A stretch of DNA of 64,000 nucleotides from NCBI RefSeq assembly GCF_009765875.1, contig NZ_LMUP01000005.1, forward strand, positions 62,001-126,000, given 5' to 3'. Source of the DNA: Pedobacter sp. L105 (lineage in GTDB: Bacteria; Bacteroidota; Bacteroidia; Sphingobacteriales; Sphingobacteriaceae). Below the pieces are notes generated by a model. That model searched no databases. It worked only from the letters and a program-made list of their open reading frames with translations, and was not told the DNA's origin. Of this stretch, positions 45,839 through 55,896 are shown piece after piece; the first letter of the stretch is position 1, and each line of letters starts with the position of its first letter. The translations under genes were made by a program, and so were the position numbers.

Positions 45839-47239
45839 TTAGAAATTGAAATACGATTTAGCATTATAATAACAGATATCCTGTACAATTTTACCCGTCC
45901 AGGCGATATCGTTCGGAATTTCGCCATTTTCAATATCTTCTCCTAATAAATTACACAATATTCTTCTGAAATATTCATGTCTGGGAAAGGAAAGAAAACT
46001 CCTTGAATCGGTGAGCATCCCAACGAAACGACTAAGCAGTCCCATATTAGACAAATCGTTGATCTGTTTTGTCATGCCATCTTTCTGGTCCAGGAACCAC
46101 CAGGCAGCACCAAATTGAATCTTACCGGCAACGGTTCCGTCATTAAAATTTCCAATCATCGTGGCAATCAACTCGTTGTCTGCGGGATTGAGGTTATAGA
46201 TAATCGTCTTTGCCAATTGATCACCACTATCTAATCTGTTCAGGAATTTAGACAAGGCTGTTCCCTGCTGAAAGTCTCCGATAGAATCCAGTCCGGTATC
46301 AGGCCCCAGGTTCTTCAGCAGCCTGCTATTGTTATCTCTTAGCGCACCAATATGAAATTGCTGTACCCAATTTTTATGATGGTCCCAAACAGCAAAAGTA
46401 TGCAGCATTGCAGATTTAAACTGCAAGACCTCTTGTCTGGTCAAAGTTTCACCAGCAGTAATTTTCTCAAAGATGCCGCTTACTTCTTCTTCTGTATAAT
46501 TCTCTGCATATAATTGCTCCAAACCGTGATCAGAAAGCACACATCCGTTTGCGGCAAAATAATCGTGTCTTCTTTCCAGGGCATACAGGTATTCCCTGTA
46601 ATTCGTAATTGCCGAGCCATGCACCTTCTCCAGTCTAGCGATATAAGCATTCAGTGCAACCAGGTCGTCCACATTCATCGCCTTATCCGGTCTGAAGGCA
46701 GGCAATACTTTTACTTCAAAACCATCAGCTTTTAACCGCTGGTGATGGCTCAGATCGTCAATCGGATCATCCGTAGTCGCCACAGTAACTACCTTCATTT
46801 TTTTGAGCAGGCTACGCACACTATATTCAGGAGTTTGCAGTTTTGCATTACACTCATCATAGATCTTTTTTGCCGTTTCCGGGGACAGGATATCGTATAC
46901 ATCAAAATATCGTCGAAGTTCCAAATGTGTCCAGTGATACAATGGATTACGCAAGGTATAAGGAACAGTCTCTGCCCATTTCTCGAACTTTTCCCAGTCG
47001 CTCCTGTTTCCTGTAATATACTCTTCGGCAACACCATTGGCACGCATAGCCCTCCATTTGTAATGGTCGCCAGATAACCACACCTGAGTAAGGTTCTCGA
47101 AATTGCTGTCTTCAGCAATCTGATCTGGCGGAAGATGGCAATGGTAATCTATAATAGGCATCTCTTTGGCATACTGGTGATATAACACCTCGGCAGTTGG
47201 ATTACTCAGTAGGAAATTGTCGTCTATAAATGCTTTCAT
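45839..47239 (-). CDS. uxaC: Glucuronate/galacturonate isomerase
   Basis: Isomerises D-galacturonate to D-tagaturonate (and glucuronate to fructuronate). 466 residues, metal-dependent amidohydrolase fold: the metal site IDYHCHLPPDQIAED near residue 31, and the family blocks THLELRRYFDVYDIL, CVLSDHGLEQLY and LTDSRSFLSFPRHEYFRRILCN near the C-terminus. It follows uxaA by 17 bp. Confidence 0.95.
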   Translation of the reverse strand: MKAFIDDNFLLSNPTAEVLYHQYAKEMPIIDYHCHLPPDQIAEDSNFENLTQVWLSGDHYKWRAMRANGVAEEYITGNRSDWEKFEKWAETVPYTLRNPLYHWTHLELRRYFDVYDILSPETAKKIYDECNAKLQTPEYSVRSLLKKMKVVTVATTDDPIDDLSHHQRLKADGFEVKVLPAFRPDKAMNVDDLVALNAYIARLEKVHGSAITNYREYLYALERRHDYFAANGCVLSDHGLEQLYAENYTEEEVSGIFEKITAGETLTRQEVLQFKSAMLHTFAVWDHHKNWVQQFHIGALRDNNSRLLKNLGPDTGLDSIGDFQQGTALSKFLNRLDSGDQLAKTIIYNLNPADNELIATMIGNFNDGTVAGKIQFGAAWWFLDQKDGMTKQINDLSNMGLLSRFVGMLTDSRSFLSFPRHEYFRRILCNLLGEDIENGEIPNDIAWTGKIVQDICYYNAKSYFNF

Positions 47240-47256
47240 ATTGTTATAATCTAAAT

Positions 47257-48921
47257 TTATAAGGAAATACCGCGTTTCCAGGGAATAAAATCATCCTGTA
47301 TATGACGTACGGCACTTACAGTAGTTTCACCACTGGCCACGCCGATCACATAATCCAGGATTCGTGCACCGGCTTGTTCTATCGTTTCCTCACCGGCAAT
47401 GATAGAACCGGTATCGAGGTCGATAATATCATTCATCTTATTGTAGAGGACCGTATTGGTGGATATTTTTACCACCGGTGCTATCGGATTACCTGTAGGG
47501 GTACCCAGACCTGTAGTAAACAGGACAATATTTGCGCCTGATCCAACTTCTGCCGTGGTAGATTCTACATCATTGCCTGGGGTACACAGTAGGTTTAAAC
47601 CTGGCTTAGTTACCTTTTCGGGATAATCCAACACATTTACCACAGGTGATGTGCCGCCCTTTTTTGCTGCTCCGGCAGATTTTATGGCATCAGTAATAAG
47701 GCCGTCTTTAATATTTCCCGGAGAGGGGTTCATATCAAATCCGGAACCGGCTTCAGTAGCCCTGATGCTGTACGTTTTGATCAGTGAGGCGAAACGGTCA
47801 GCATCAGCGGGGTCAACACACCGGTCGATGATATTTTGCTCCACACCGCAGAGTTCGGGAAATTCTGCAAGAATAACCGAACCGCCCAAAGCCACCAGCA
47901 GATCAGAAGTATAACCTATGGCAGGGTTAGCGGATAAACCAGAAAAACCATCCGACCCGCCGCATTCTAAACCGATACAAAGCTTACTTAAGGGCGCCGG
48001 CTGCCGAACAGTGGCATTTGCCTGTATCAGCCCCGCAAAAGTCTGACGGATAGCAGCAGATAACAGATCGGCTTCCGTACCGATTTGTTGCTGATCCAAT
48101 ATATAAAGCGGTTTATCAAAACCTGGACTTCTTTTCTCTATTTCTTCTTTTAGAATACTTACCTGGGCATTCTGACAGCCCAGGCTTAAAACCGTGGCCC
48201 CAGCTACATTAGGATGCGTAATGTAACCAGCCAGTAAACCGCATAAAGTTTGAGAATCCTGACGTATACCTCCGCAACCTCCGTTATGGGTTAAAAACTT
48301 AATGCCGTCTACATTTGGAAACAGCCGGTTCTTTTTTGCCTCCGGTTCTGTATGGATGAACTGTGCGTTTAATATCTCATCCACTCCGCTTCCACTCTGG
48401 TACATCGCCATTAATTCTTTAGCCTGCGCCTGGTAGGTTTCATTTCTGCCATAACCCAGGTTATTTAGTAAAGCCTCCTGTATCACATCCAGGTTACGGT
48501 TCTCACAAAAAACCATTGGGATCACTAGCCAGTGATTGGCTGTACCCACCTGGCCGTCACTGCGGTGAAAGCCGTTAAAAGTTCTGTTTTTCCAGGCAGA
48601 AACATCAGGAACATTCCAACCTAGATGGTCATGGCTTGTATGGAAGCCCGTAGCGGCATGTTTTAGGTTCGCAGTAGTGAGTAAAGATCCTTTTGAAACA
48701 GGAACCTGTGTTTTACCAACTAACACACCGTACATAATCACCTGATCGTCGGCCTGCAAGTCCTGAATAACAAATTTATGTTTTGCCGGTACGTTATCCT
48801 GTAAGATATAGACCTGGCTTTCATCAACTATTGGCTCTCCCTTTTTCAGATCTACCAATGCAACCAGCACATTATCCCTGGGATGAACCTTCAATATCTT
48901 CTTTTCCATAATTGTCTTCAA
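47257..48921 (-). CDS. uxaA: Altronate dehydratase
   Basis: Removes water from D-altronate to give KDG. 554 residues: an N-terminal SAF domain (about 10-100), a linker, then the galactarate/altronate dehydratase region with ECGGSDGFSGLSANPAIG (iron ligand Cys) and LCTPGNDVESTTAEVGSGAN. The start at 48921 is supported by a four-base ATGA overlap with uxaB; a second Met four codons in is possible. Both domains are on one chain, as in UxaA. Confidence 0.93.
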   Translation of the reverse strand: MKTIMEKKILKVHPRDNVLVALVDLKKGEPIVDESQVYILQDNVPAKHKFVIQDLQADDQVIMYGVLVGKTQVPVSKGSLLTTANLKHAATGFHTSHDHLGWNVPDVSAWKNRTFNGFHRSDGQVGTANHWLVIPMVFCENRNLDVIQEALLNNLGYGRNETYQAQAKELMAMYQSGSGVDEILNAQFIHTEPEAKKNRLFPNVDGIKFLTHNGGCGGIRQDSQTLCGLLAGYITHPNVAGATVLSLGCQNAQVSILKEEIEKRSPGFDKPLYILDQQQIGTEADLLSAAIRQTFAGLIQANATVRQPAPLSKLCIGLECGGSDGFSGLSANPAIGYTSDLLVALGGSVILAEFPELCGVEQNIIDRCVDPADADRFASLIKTYSIRATEAGSGFDMNPSPGNIKDGLITDAIKSAGAAKKGGTSPVVNVLDYPEKVTKPGLNLLCTPGNDVESTTAEVGSGANIVLFTTGLGTPTGNPIAPVVKISTNTVLYNKMNDIIDLDTGSIIAGEETIEQAGARILDYVIGVASGETTVSAVRHIQDDFIPWKRGISL

Positions 48922-50438
48922 TTAGCAACAGCAGAACGGGATATCAGATCCTGAACTGCCATTTCAATTCCTTTTTCAAGGATATCCTTATAATCTTTTT
49001 TAACAGCATCTATAAAACCCTGCAATTCAATCAAATCAGCACCCCATAAATGGCTATCCTTTAATACCGCATCGGGGTAATCAACTTCGTTTTCTTGCTT
49101 TGTCTTCTGATAAAAATATGCTGCGCTATCGTCATTGATTACATACTCCCGCCCGTTATAATAACCATAATATTGACCAGACTCCTCTCTGCGGACACGC
49201 ATAAAATGCAGAAAGGCGGCAAAGCCAAAAGTGATAAATGGAGGGATTTCGTTAAACAGCAAATGATAATTGAACAAAACCGGTAAAATGCGTATTTTCA
49301 TTTTCATGGTATATTGAACAGTAATATTGAGCCATAAATGCCTGATATGGGGATTAGAAAAGCGGTCTATCACCGTATTGGAAAAAACAAGTGCTTCTTT
49401 CAAAGTAACCTGATAAGGTATGGCGGGTGCAATCTCCTTGCGCATCACATCTACAATATAGTCATGTACCGCAGTTTGAAACATCCCATCACGTACCGTT
49501 TCTACACCAGACAGAAAAGCTATTCCTGAACTGAGGCTATGTGTACCGTTTAGCAGTCGGACTTTCAATTCACGGTATATTTCGATATCAGGTTTAACGA
49601 TCATCCCCTCATCCGCTTTCATAAAACTAAGAACGCCGGCTACTTCCTCATTTCCCTCAACTGCCCAAAGGCTGTAAGGTTCTGCCAGGATCAGCAGTTG
49701 ATCTTCATAACCCAATTCATTCTTTAGCTGGTGCAGTTGATCTGCATCAGGCTTACCTGGTACAATGCGGTCGACCAATGAATTGCAAAAAGTACAGTTA
49801 ACCTTTGCCCAGGTAACAAACTCTTCTTCCAACTGATTGTAAGCAGCAAGTTCGTAAATGATACTTTCCAGCTTTTTACCGTTATCAGGAATAAGCTCTG
49901 TAGCAACAATCACCAAACCAGCACCTTGTAACTCTCTAATTGAAGTAAATCTTTCATACAAAACTGCCAGTAATTTGGCAGGAAATGAAGTCGGAGGGTA
50001 TCCCTTTACGGGCTCATGAAACAGCTGGATACCTACTTCAGTAGTATTGGATATGATTATCTTAAGTTCAGGATCCCTGGCAAACTCTAGAACATAAGAC
50101 CAGTCTTTCTCTGCCGAGATCACCCTTGATATGGCTGAAGAGATGATGTTTTCTTCTACATTTTTGCCGTTTTTTATACCCCGTATGCCAATGGTGTATA
50201 AACTATCCTGGGTATCAAAATCCGAGGTATCGCCATTGCCGGTAGACTTTACCACTACCACACGGCCATTAAAAATCCCCTGCCTGTTGGCTTTATCGAT
50301 AAAATAATCCGGCAGGCCCCTTAACAGTACGCCTGTGCCAAACTGCAATACCTTTTCAGGAAGGCCAAATAAACTTTCTGCCGGAACAACTACTTTACTG
50401 CTATCTAAATCTTTTAAAATGGCTTTAGTTAATATCAT
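48918..50438 (-). CDS. uxaB: Tagaturonate reductase (altronate oxidoreductase)
   Basis: Reduces D-tagaturonate to D-altronate with NADH. 506 residues of the mannitol dehydrogenase family: the cofactor region VLQFGTGVLLRGLPDYFIDKANRQG near residue 30, then SNTTEVGIQ, and the catalytic block VKVNCTFCNSLVDRIVPG and KVRLLNGTHSL (Lys, Asn, His). It opens the uxaB-uxaA-uxaC-kdgK run, and a LacI-type candidate site lies about 80 bp upstream. Confidence 0.94.
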   Translation of the reverse strand: MILTKAILKDLDSSKVVVPAESLFGLPEKVLQFGTGVLLRGLPDYFIDKANRQGIFNGRVVVVKSTGNGDTSDFDTQDSLYTIGIRGIKNGKNVEENIISSAISRVISAEKDWSYVLEFARDPELKIIISNTTEVGIQLFHEPVKGYPPTSFPAKLLAVLYERFTSIRELQGAGLVIVATELIPDNGKKLESIIYELAAYNQLEEEFVTWAKVNCTFCNSLVDRIVPGKPDADQLHQLKNELGYEDQLLILAEPYSLWAVEGNEEVAGVLSFMKADEGMIVKPDIEIYRELKVRLLNGTHSLSSGIAFLSGVETVRDGMFQTAVHDYIVDVMRKEIAPAIPYQVTLKEALVFSNTVIDRFSNPHIRHLWLNITVQYTMKMKIRILPVLFNYHLLFNEIPPFITFGFAAFLHFMRVRREESGQYYGYYNGREYVINDDSAAYFYQKTKQENEVDYPDAVLKDSHLWGADLIELQGFIDAVKKDYKDILEKGIEMAVQDLISRSAVAN

Positions 50439-50515
50439 GTATAATTTACAAATGTACCTTAAACAATTCTAGTGAATAATCGTAAACAAAGGCCTGTTTT
50501 GACCTTATTTATTTA

Positions 50516-50529
50516 TGCAAACGTTACCG
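50516..50529. promoter_or_regulatory. LacI-type candidate site X upstream of uxaB
   Basis: TGCAAACGTTACCG, containing the LacI-family half-site TGCAAACG. It shares 12 of 15 bases with site Y (53999) in the block GCAA-CGTT-CCG. It overlaps the last codons of the GH105 gene and lies about 80 bp before uxaB. Confidence 0.5.
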
Positions 50530-52422
50530 TATCTGTTCAGAGATCCATTGGATCAGATCTGCTGCTGCATCGAAATTATCATATTCGGCCGGTAATTTCC
50601 TGCCGTCGGTGTATTCATTATACAACCATGGATCGCCAATAGCAAAAATACTGCCTTTGCCCAACTTAGAAATGGCGATCACCACATTACCATCTTTATC
50701 CTTTAACACGGAACTTGCAGGAGCGGTGAGCTGGAGGCTACTATATTCTTTCACATAGATCTGCCTGGTATTTTTAAAAAAAGGATCTGCTGGTGGAATG
50801 ACCAGCTTTGCCATCTCAAATTGCCTGCCTGTCACCTTGCCCTTACTATCCTTATTAAACCGTATACCGAAATTAGTGGCCAGCTGATTAAAGTGGTCAA
50901 GCTCTGCATTTCCGGTATCATTAGCCATCAGAACCAGTACCCCTCCGTTTTTTACCCATTGGGTGATGTTTGCAACATCCGCAGCACTGATAAAATTGGG
51001 CTTAGGGTTTTCCTTTTCAATATCAGGATCGGTAATGATATAAACGGAAGAGCTTTTCAGGTTAGCCAATGTTGGCGCTACAGGCAAGCTTTTCAGGCGG
51101 AAACCTTCATGTTTAAACAACTCTCCCCACATCGAATAACCACCATTGTCCCATTCGTCCCATTTATAATGCCACTGAACCACATGCCCGCTCTGATCTT
51201 TTTTTGTTTCACTGTTAAAAAAATAATCAAGCATCACCGTTTTATCGCGACCAGGGTGTGTCCAATCTGCCAATACCATTTCATTGGTCGCCAATAAAAA
51301 TGCGCCCACACCTTTAGCATCATTGGTGACCACTTTTTCATGGATATAATATCCATAAGAGCCATCCCTATAAGGTGTTCCCCCTAATCCGGAAACGCTT
51401 ACAGTACCTTTCAGGTTTACCTGATCTGCCCCGGCATCTTCAATAAATTCCTTTTTGATACCTTCATATCCTTTCTTTGCCAAAGCAGCATAACCTGAAG
51501 GCAGATAAGATAGCCTTACCCCTTTTTGCAAAGCATATACGAACATGCAGGAAACCGATGCTTCTTTATAATTTCCTTCAGCCTTTGGTTTGTCGAGAAT
51601 ATCATACCATAGCCCTGATTGAGGATCCTGGCTTAATTGAATAGCTTTGGCTAGCCTGGATAAGATGGCGAGCAGTTCCTGTCGTTTGGGATTTAATGCA
51701 GGAAAATTATCCAATACATCTACCAGGGCCATGGCATACCATCCCATCGCCCTGCCCCAGAACTCAGGGGAATGCCCGGTTTTAGGATCAGCCCAGCGTT
51801 GTTTGCCCGACGCATCCCAGCCGTGGTACAATAATCCTGTTTTATTGTCTCGGCTATGTTTTTCCATCAGGATAAATTGGTTGGCGATATCATCAAAAGC
51901 CTTGTCATCCTTTATCAGCGCAGCGTATTCTGCATAGAAAGGTTCGGCCATATAAAGGCCATCCAGCCACATCTGATCAGGATAGATCTGTTTGTGCCAG
52001 AAACCACCCTCACTGGTACGCGGCTGTTGTTGTAATTGTTCCCACAGCAAAGTAGCAGCTTTAAAATACTTCATCTGACCGGTCACTTTGTATAAGGTAA
52101 GTAATGAACGACCGGTTTTGATATTATCCAGGCTTTGTGCTTTGGCACTATAGGTAATAATTGTTCCGTCTTCTGCAATAAGCGGGTCAATACTTTTTTG
52201 AATATACTTGAAATAATCGCCATTGCCTGTTCTCATCCAAAAGGCCTCCATACCTTCCAGTATTACGCCTTCATCGTAAGTCCATTTAGCGGGTGGCGTG
52301 CGGGCCATCACTGTTGCGGCCATCTGCTTCGGTATTGCTTTGGCCTGCGCAACAATTGTATCGACATGACTTCCGTACACAATTATTAATAGTAGGAAAG
52401 GCAGTTTAAAAGATCTTAGCAT
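50524..52422 (-). CDS. GH88/GH105 unsaturated galacturonyl hydrolase with C-terminal DUF4350-like domain
   Basis: Cleaves unsaturated uronyl residues from pectin oligosaccharides. After a signal peptide (to about residue 26), the alpha/alpha-barrel (about 35-410) shows QMWLDGLYMAEPFYAEYA (catalytic Asp) and GRAMGWYAMALVDVL, as in YteR-like enzymes. Residues about 455-632 resemble DUF4350 (SSVYIITDPDIEKENPKP, NITQWVKNGGVLVLMAND, with GKGSIFAIGDPWLYNEY). It lies 1 bp after the GH28 gene, so both enzymes are made together in the periplasm. Confidence 0.9.
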   Translation of the reverse strand: MLRSFKLPFLLLIIVYGSHVDTIVAQAKAIPKQMAATVMARTPPAKWTYDEGVILEGMEAFWMRTGNGDYFKYIQKSIDPLIAEDGTIITYSAKAQSLDNIKTGRSLLTLYKVTGQMKYFKAATLLWEQLQQQPRTSEGGFWHKQIYPDQMWLDGLYMAEPFYAEYAALIKDDKAFDDIANQFILMEKHSRDNKTGLLYHGWDASGKQRWADPKTGHSPEFWGRAMGWYAMALVDVLDNFPALNPKRQELLAILSRLAKAIQLSQDPQSGLWYDILDKPKAEGNYKEASVSCMFVYALQKGVRLSYLPSGYAALAKKGYEGIKKEFIEDAGADQVNLKGTVSVSGLGGTPYRDGSYGYYIHEKVVTNDAKGVGAFLLATNEMVLADWTHPGRDKTVMLDYFFNSETKKDQSGHVVQWHYKWDEWDNGGYSMWGELFKHEGFRLKSLPVAPTLANLKSSSVYIITDPDIEKENPKPNFISAADVANITQWVKNGGVLVLMANDTGNAELDHFNQLATNFGIRFNKDSKGKVTGRQFEMAKLVIPPADPFFKNTRQIYVKEYSSLQLTAPASSVLKDKDGNVVIAISKLGKGSIFAIGDPWLYNEYTDGRKLPAEYDNFDAAADLIQWISEQIR

Positions 52423-52423
52423 C

Positions 52424-53926
52424 TTATTTTGTTTGAGTAGTATTTTGTTCAGTAACTATGTTTATATTCTTCTGGTGTATATTTTTAGCTTCTTGTATCT
52501 GAATTCCTGCTTTAGACTGTATAGTGATATTTTCCAGATAAATATCGGTGATATTCATTTCAGGAAGTCCCCTGATAAAAATTGCTTTTGCAGCGCCATC
52601 ACAAACAATATTGCTGATATGAAAATCTTTGAATACCGGTGTTTCTTCTGTTACGGGATAGTTAACTACTTTAGGTGTTTCTCTTTTTTCTCCCTTTAAC
52701 GGAACGGGATCCTGGGCAGCATAGTACATATCAAACAATATAGCTTCCCCACCAATATCTTTCATTACGATGTCTTTCGCGTAAACTGCCTCGACCACGC
52801 CCCCCCTTCCCCTGGTTGTCTTGAAGCGCAAGCCAACATCGGTTCCTATAAATGAACAATTATATACGAATAGATTATTTGCCCCGCCAGACATCTCACT
52901 TCCAATCACAAATCCCCCATGTGCGTGATAAACTGTGCTGTTGCGGACCACTACATTTTGTGTGGGCATACCTCTCTTACGTCCTGCGGCATCGCGACCC
53001 GACTTGATGCAGATACCATCATCGCCTACATCAAAGGTGCTTCCTTCGATCAATACATTTTTACAGGACTCCAAATCAATACCATCGCCATTTTGCGCAT
53101 TCCATGGATTCTTGGCATATATATTTCTTACGATCAGGTCCTCGCACATTAACGGATGTAAATTCCATGCCGGTGAGTTTTGAAAAGTTACCCCCTGTAG
53201 TAAAACACGCTTACAGCTGTTCAGCACTAATAAATTGGGACGGAGAAAATCCTTGACAGACGCATAAAATTCGGGCGTTTTAACTGCGTCTATGGCCCCC
53301 GCATTTTTAAGTTCAGAACCTTTCTGGCTTTTGGCTGAAGGATACCAGATCCTTTGGCCTCCATCTAATACACCACCCGAAGCTACCAATTTATTCCACT
53401 GGCTTTCCGTCAGCTTATCTTTCTTTATTGCCCTCCAGGCGTCACCATTTCCGTCAATGATGCCATCACCTGTAATAGCTATATTATTCGCATGCTTAGC
53501 CGATATGGGCGATTGGTTACGCATCTGTGGAATCCCTTCCCACTCGCCCTTCACCAGCTGATACTGGTTAAAGTCTTTGGTAAACTGCAATAAGGCATTC
53601 TCTTGCAGGTGAAGGTTCACATTGCTTTTTAACTCTATTGGCCCTGTTAACCATAGGCCTTCAGGAATGAGCACCACACCGCCGCCATTTTTTGAACAGG
53701 CAGTAATAGCCTCATTGATACTTCTGGTATTGAGCGTAATACCATCATTTTGCGCACCGAATTTTGTAATATTTAAGGTATCCTTTTTAAAAGAAGTTTC
53801 CCTGACCTGAGGCAGGTTGTCAAAAGAATAGTGGTTATTTTTCTGCTGTGCAAATACATGAACAATAGATAGCCATGCAGCCATGAAACATAATACTTGT
53901 CTGAACAGAATTGATGGTTTCATCAT
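52424..53926 (-). CDS. GH28 polygalacturonase
   Basis: Hydrolyses galacturonan in pectin; periplasmic or surface, with a signal peptide (ending VFAQ). 500 residues of right-handed beta-helix. The GH28 catalytic motifs appear in order: NGDGIDL, VGDDGICIKSG (Asp pair), HAHGGFVIGSE (GHG-type His) and LRFKTTRG (RxK). It is the first gene of the pectin operon, divergent from the lacI-type regulator with a candidate operator between. Confidence 0.93.
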   Translation of the reverse strand: MMKPSILFRQVLCFMAAWLSIVHVFAQQKNNHYSFDNLPQVRETSFKKDTLNITKFGAQNDGITLNTRSINEAITACSKNGGGVVLIPEGLWLTGPIELKSNVNLHLQENALLQFTKDFNQYQLVKGEWEGIPQMRNQSPISAKHANNIAITGDGIIDGNGDAWRAIKKDKLTESQWNKLVASGGVLDGGQRIWYPSAKSQKGSELKNAGAIDAVKTPEFYASVKDFLRPNLLVLNSCKRVLLQGVTFQNSPAWNLHPLMCEDLIVRNIYAKNPWNAQNGDGIDLESCKNVLIEGSTFDVGDDGICIKSGRDAAGRKRGMPTQNVVVRNSTVYHAHGGFVIGSEMSGGANNLFVYNCSFIGTDVGLRFKTTRGRGGVVEAVYAKDIVMKDIGGEAILFDMYYAAQDPVPLKGEKRETPKVVNYPVTEETPVFKDFHISNIVCDGAAKAIFIRGLPEMNITDIYLENITIQSKAGIQIQEAKNIHQKNINIVTEQNTTQTK

Positions 53927-53998
53927 GGTAGTTAAATATAGAGAAACAAGTCTACAAAGTTTTAAATTCCGATCCCTTAAAAATCTAAAAAATAACTG

Positions 53999-54019
53999 TG
54001 CAATCGTTCCCGAAACGAT
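53999..54019. promoter_or_regulatory. LacI-type candidate site Y between GH28 and lacI
   Basis: TGCAATCGTTCCCG contains the half-site TGCAATCG. A perfect inverted repeat ATCGTT-N5-AACGAT (54003-54019) overlaps it. It lies between the divergent GH28 and lacI genes, about 75 bp from the first and 90 bp from the second. Confidence 0.5.
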
Positions 54020-54105
54020 TTAGGTTTACCGCAATTCAATTTATTTCGTTAAACTTGTAAAGGGTCATCTACCGGCTTAACCAAGTATTTTACGTCTTAA
54101 CCAAA

Positions 54106-55116
54106 ATGTTCGAAAGTTCAACTATAAAAGATATCGCCAGGGCCCTGGGTCTTTCTACCTCAACCGTTTCGAGGGCTTTACGCGACAGTTATGAAATCAG
54201 TGCCGGTACAAAAAAACTGGTTACAGATTACGCCAGAAAGGTTCATTACCGTCCAAATCCAAATGCGCTAAGCCTGAAAGAAAGAAAAAGCAAGTCTATT
54301 GGTATAGTGGTGAGCGAAGTGGCCAACCATTATTTTTCACAGGCTATCAATGGTATCGAGTCCATTGCTAATAGCCGGGGATATACGGTTATCATTACGC
54401 AGACCCATGAATCCCTGGAAAGGGAGATCGCCAATGTCCAGCACCTCGCCGCCCGGTCGGTAGATGGTTTATTAATTTCCTTATCAGCAGAAACCGAAAC
54501 CACCAGCCACCTGGAAGAACTTCATGATAGAGGGCTTCCCATTGTTTTTTTTGACCGTATCCCGGAACAGATCAACACTCATAAAATTACTGCCGATAAT
54601 GCCAAAGGTGCCTTTGATGCCACTACACACCTGATCCGCTGCGGCCATAAACGGATTGCCCACATCTCCAGTTCCGCACATTTGTCGATCAGTAAAGAGA
54701 GACTGGATGGTTACACCAAAGCATTAACAGAAAATGGTTTATCAGTTGATCATCAATATATTAAAAACTGTCCTCATGGAGGTATGATACAGGAAGAACT
54801 GGAATCTGTCTTTCAGGAATTAATGGAACTGGAGGTTCTGCCGGAGGCTATATTTGTAGCGGGCGACCGTTTAACCATAGGCTGTATGCATGTATTAAAA
54901 AAGCTGAATTTGCTAAACCCGACAAGTATCGCCATTGCCGGGTTTAGTAATTCTGATGTTCTTGATTTATTTAATCCGTCGCTTACTTCTGTATTTCAGC
55001 CTGCTTTTGATATGGGGCAGCTGGCCACCATCAAGTTGCTGGAACTGATTGAAGCAAAATATCCGGTGACTGAATTTGAAAGGAAAGTGCTGAACACCCA
55101 ATTGTTTATCAGATAA
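54106..55116 (+). CDS. LacI family transcriptional regulator of the pectin/uronate locus
   Basis: 336 residues. The N-terminal LacI helix-turn-helix and hinge (about 5-58: TIKDIARALGLSTSTVSRALRD, KVHYRPNPNALSLKE) are followed by a periplasmic-binding-like sensor domain. It is divergent from GH28 and convergent with kduD (adjacent stop codons). Its place, with LacI-type half-sites upstream of GH28/lacI, uxaB and kduI, makes it the likely regulator of the whole locus. The inducer is probably a uronate breakdown intermediate such as KDG; inferred. Confidence 0.9.
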   Translation: MFESSTIKDIARALGLSTSTVSRALRDSYEISAGTKKLVTDYARKVHYRPNPNALSLKERKSKSIGIVVSEVANHYFSQAINGIESIANSRGYTVIITQTHESLEREIANVQHLAARSVDGLLISLSAETETTSHLEELHDRGLPIVFFDRIPEQINTHKITADNAKGAFDATTHLIRCGHKRIAHISSSAHLSISKERLDGYTKALTENGLSVDHQYIKNCPHGGMIQEELESVFQELMELEVLPEAIFVAGDRLTIGCMHVLKKLNLLNPTSIAIAGFSNSDVLDLFNPSLTSVFQPAFDMGQLATIKLLELIEAKYPVTEFERKVLNTQLFIR

Positions 55117-55887
55117 CTATCTTGCCATCCAGCCGCCATCCACCGTAAGCAATGTACCATGGACATAGTCGGACGCTTTAGAACTTAAAAATACAACCGG
55201 GCCTTTAAAATCATCAGGAATACCCCATTTACCAGCAGGGATGCGTTCCAGTATAGAGCGACTGCGGTTTTCATCAGCCCTCAAGGCTGTAGTATTATCT
55301 GTGGAAATATAACCGGGAACAATTGCATTTACATTTACCCCTTTCGCAGCCCATTCATTGGAGAAAGCCTTGGTTAACTGCGCTACGGCACCTTTACTGG
55401 CTGCATAACCGGGAACGTTAATTCCTCCCTGAAAAGAAAGCAAAGAAGCTGTAAATATGATTTTGCCTCCTCCATTGGCGATCATTCTTCTGCCTATTTC
55501 CCTGGTCAGGATAAAAGGCGCCGTCTGGTTTACCGCAATCACTTCATCCCAATATTCATCAGAATGTTCTGCAGCAGGCTGACGGAGAATTGTACCTGCA
55601 TTGTTGATCAGGATATCGATTTGCCGGTGTTTTTCTGTTACCTTCGCAATAAAGCTTTTCAAGGCTGTACGGCTTCCGAAATCACATTGGTAGGCAAAAA
55701 AATCTTTTCCTAAAGCCTTCACTTCATTTTCCACCTCACTTCCGGAAGTTTCCAAGCTGGCAGAAACCCCAATGATATCTGCTCCGGCTTCAGCAAGGGC
55801 AACAGCCATCGCTTTGCCAATACCCCGTTTACAGCCGGTAACCAAAGCCATTTTTCCTTTTAAATCAAATGAATCTAATACTGACAT
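55117..55887 (-). CDS. kduD: 2-dehydro-3-deoxy-D-gluconate 5-dehydrogenase
   Basis: Reduces 2,5-diketo-3-deoxygluconate to KDG. Classical SDR of 256 residues: TGCKRGIGKAMA (cofactor), NNAGT near residue 95, catalytic Ser in FTASLLSF and YAASK (Tyr/Lys). The GISTDNTTALRADENRSRSILERIP region is typical of KduD. It lies 9 bp after kduI, and the two steps are consecutive. Confidence 0.92.
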   Translation of the reverse strand: MSVLDSFDLKGKMALVTGCKRGIGKAMAVALAEAGADIIGVSASLETSGSEVENEVKALGKDFFAYQCDFGSRTALKSFIAKVTEKHRQIDILINNAGTILRQPAAEHSDEYWDEVIAVNQTAPFILTREIGRRMIANGGGKIIFTASLLSFQGGINVPGYAASKGAVAQLTKAFSNEWAAKGVNVNAIVPGYISTDNTTALRADENRSRSILERIPAGKWGIPDDFKGPVVFLSSKASDYVHGTLLTVDGGWMAR

Positions 55888-55896
55888 ATTATATGG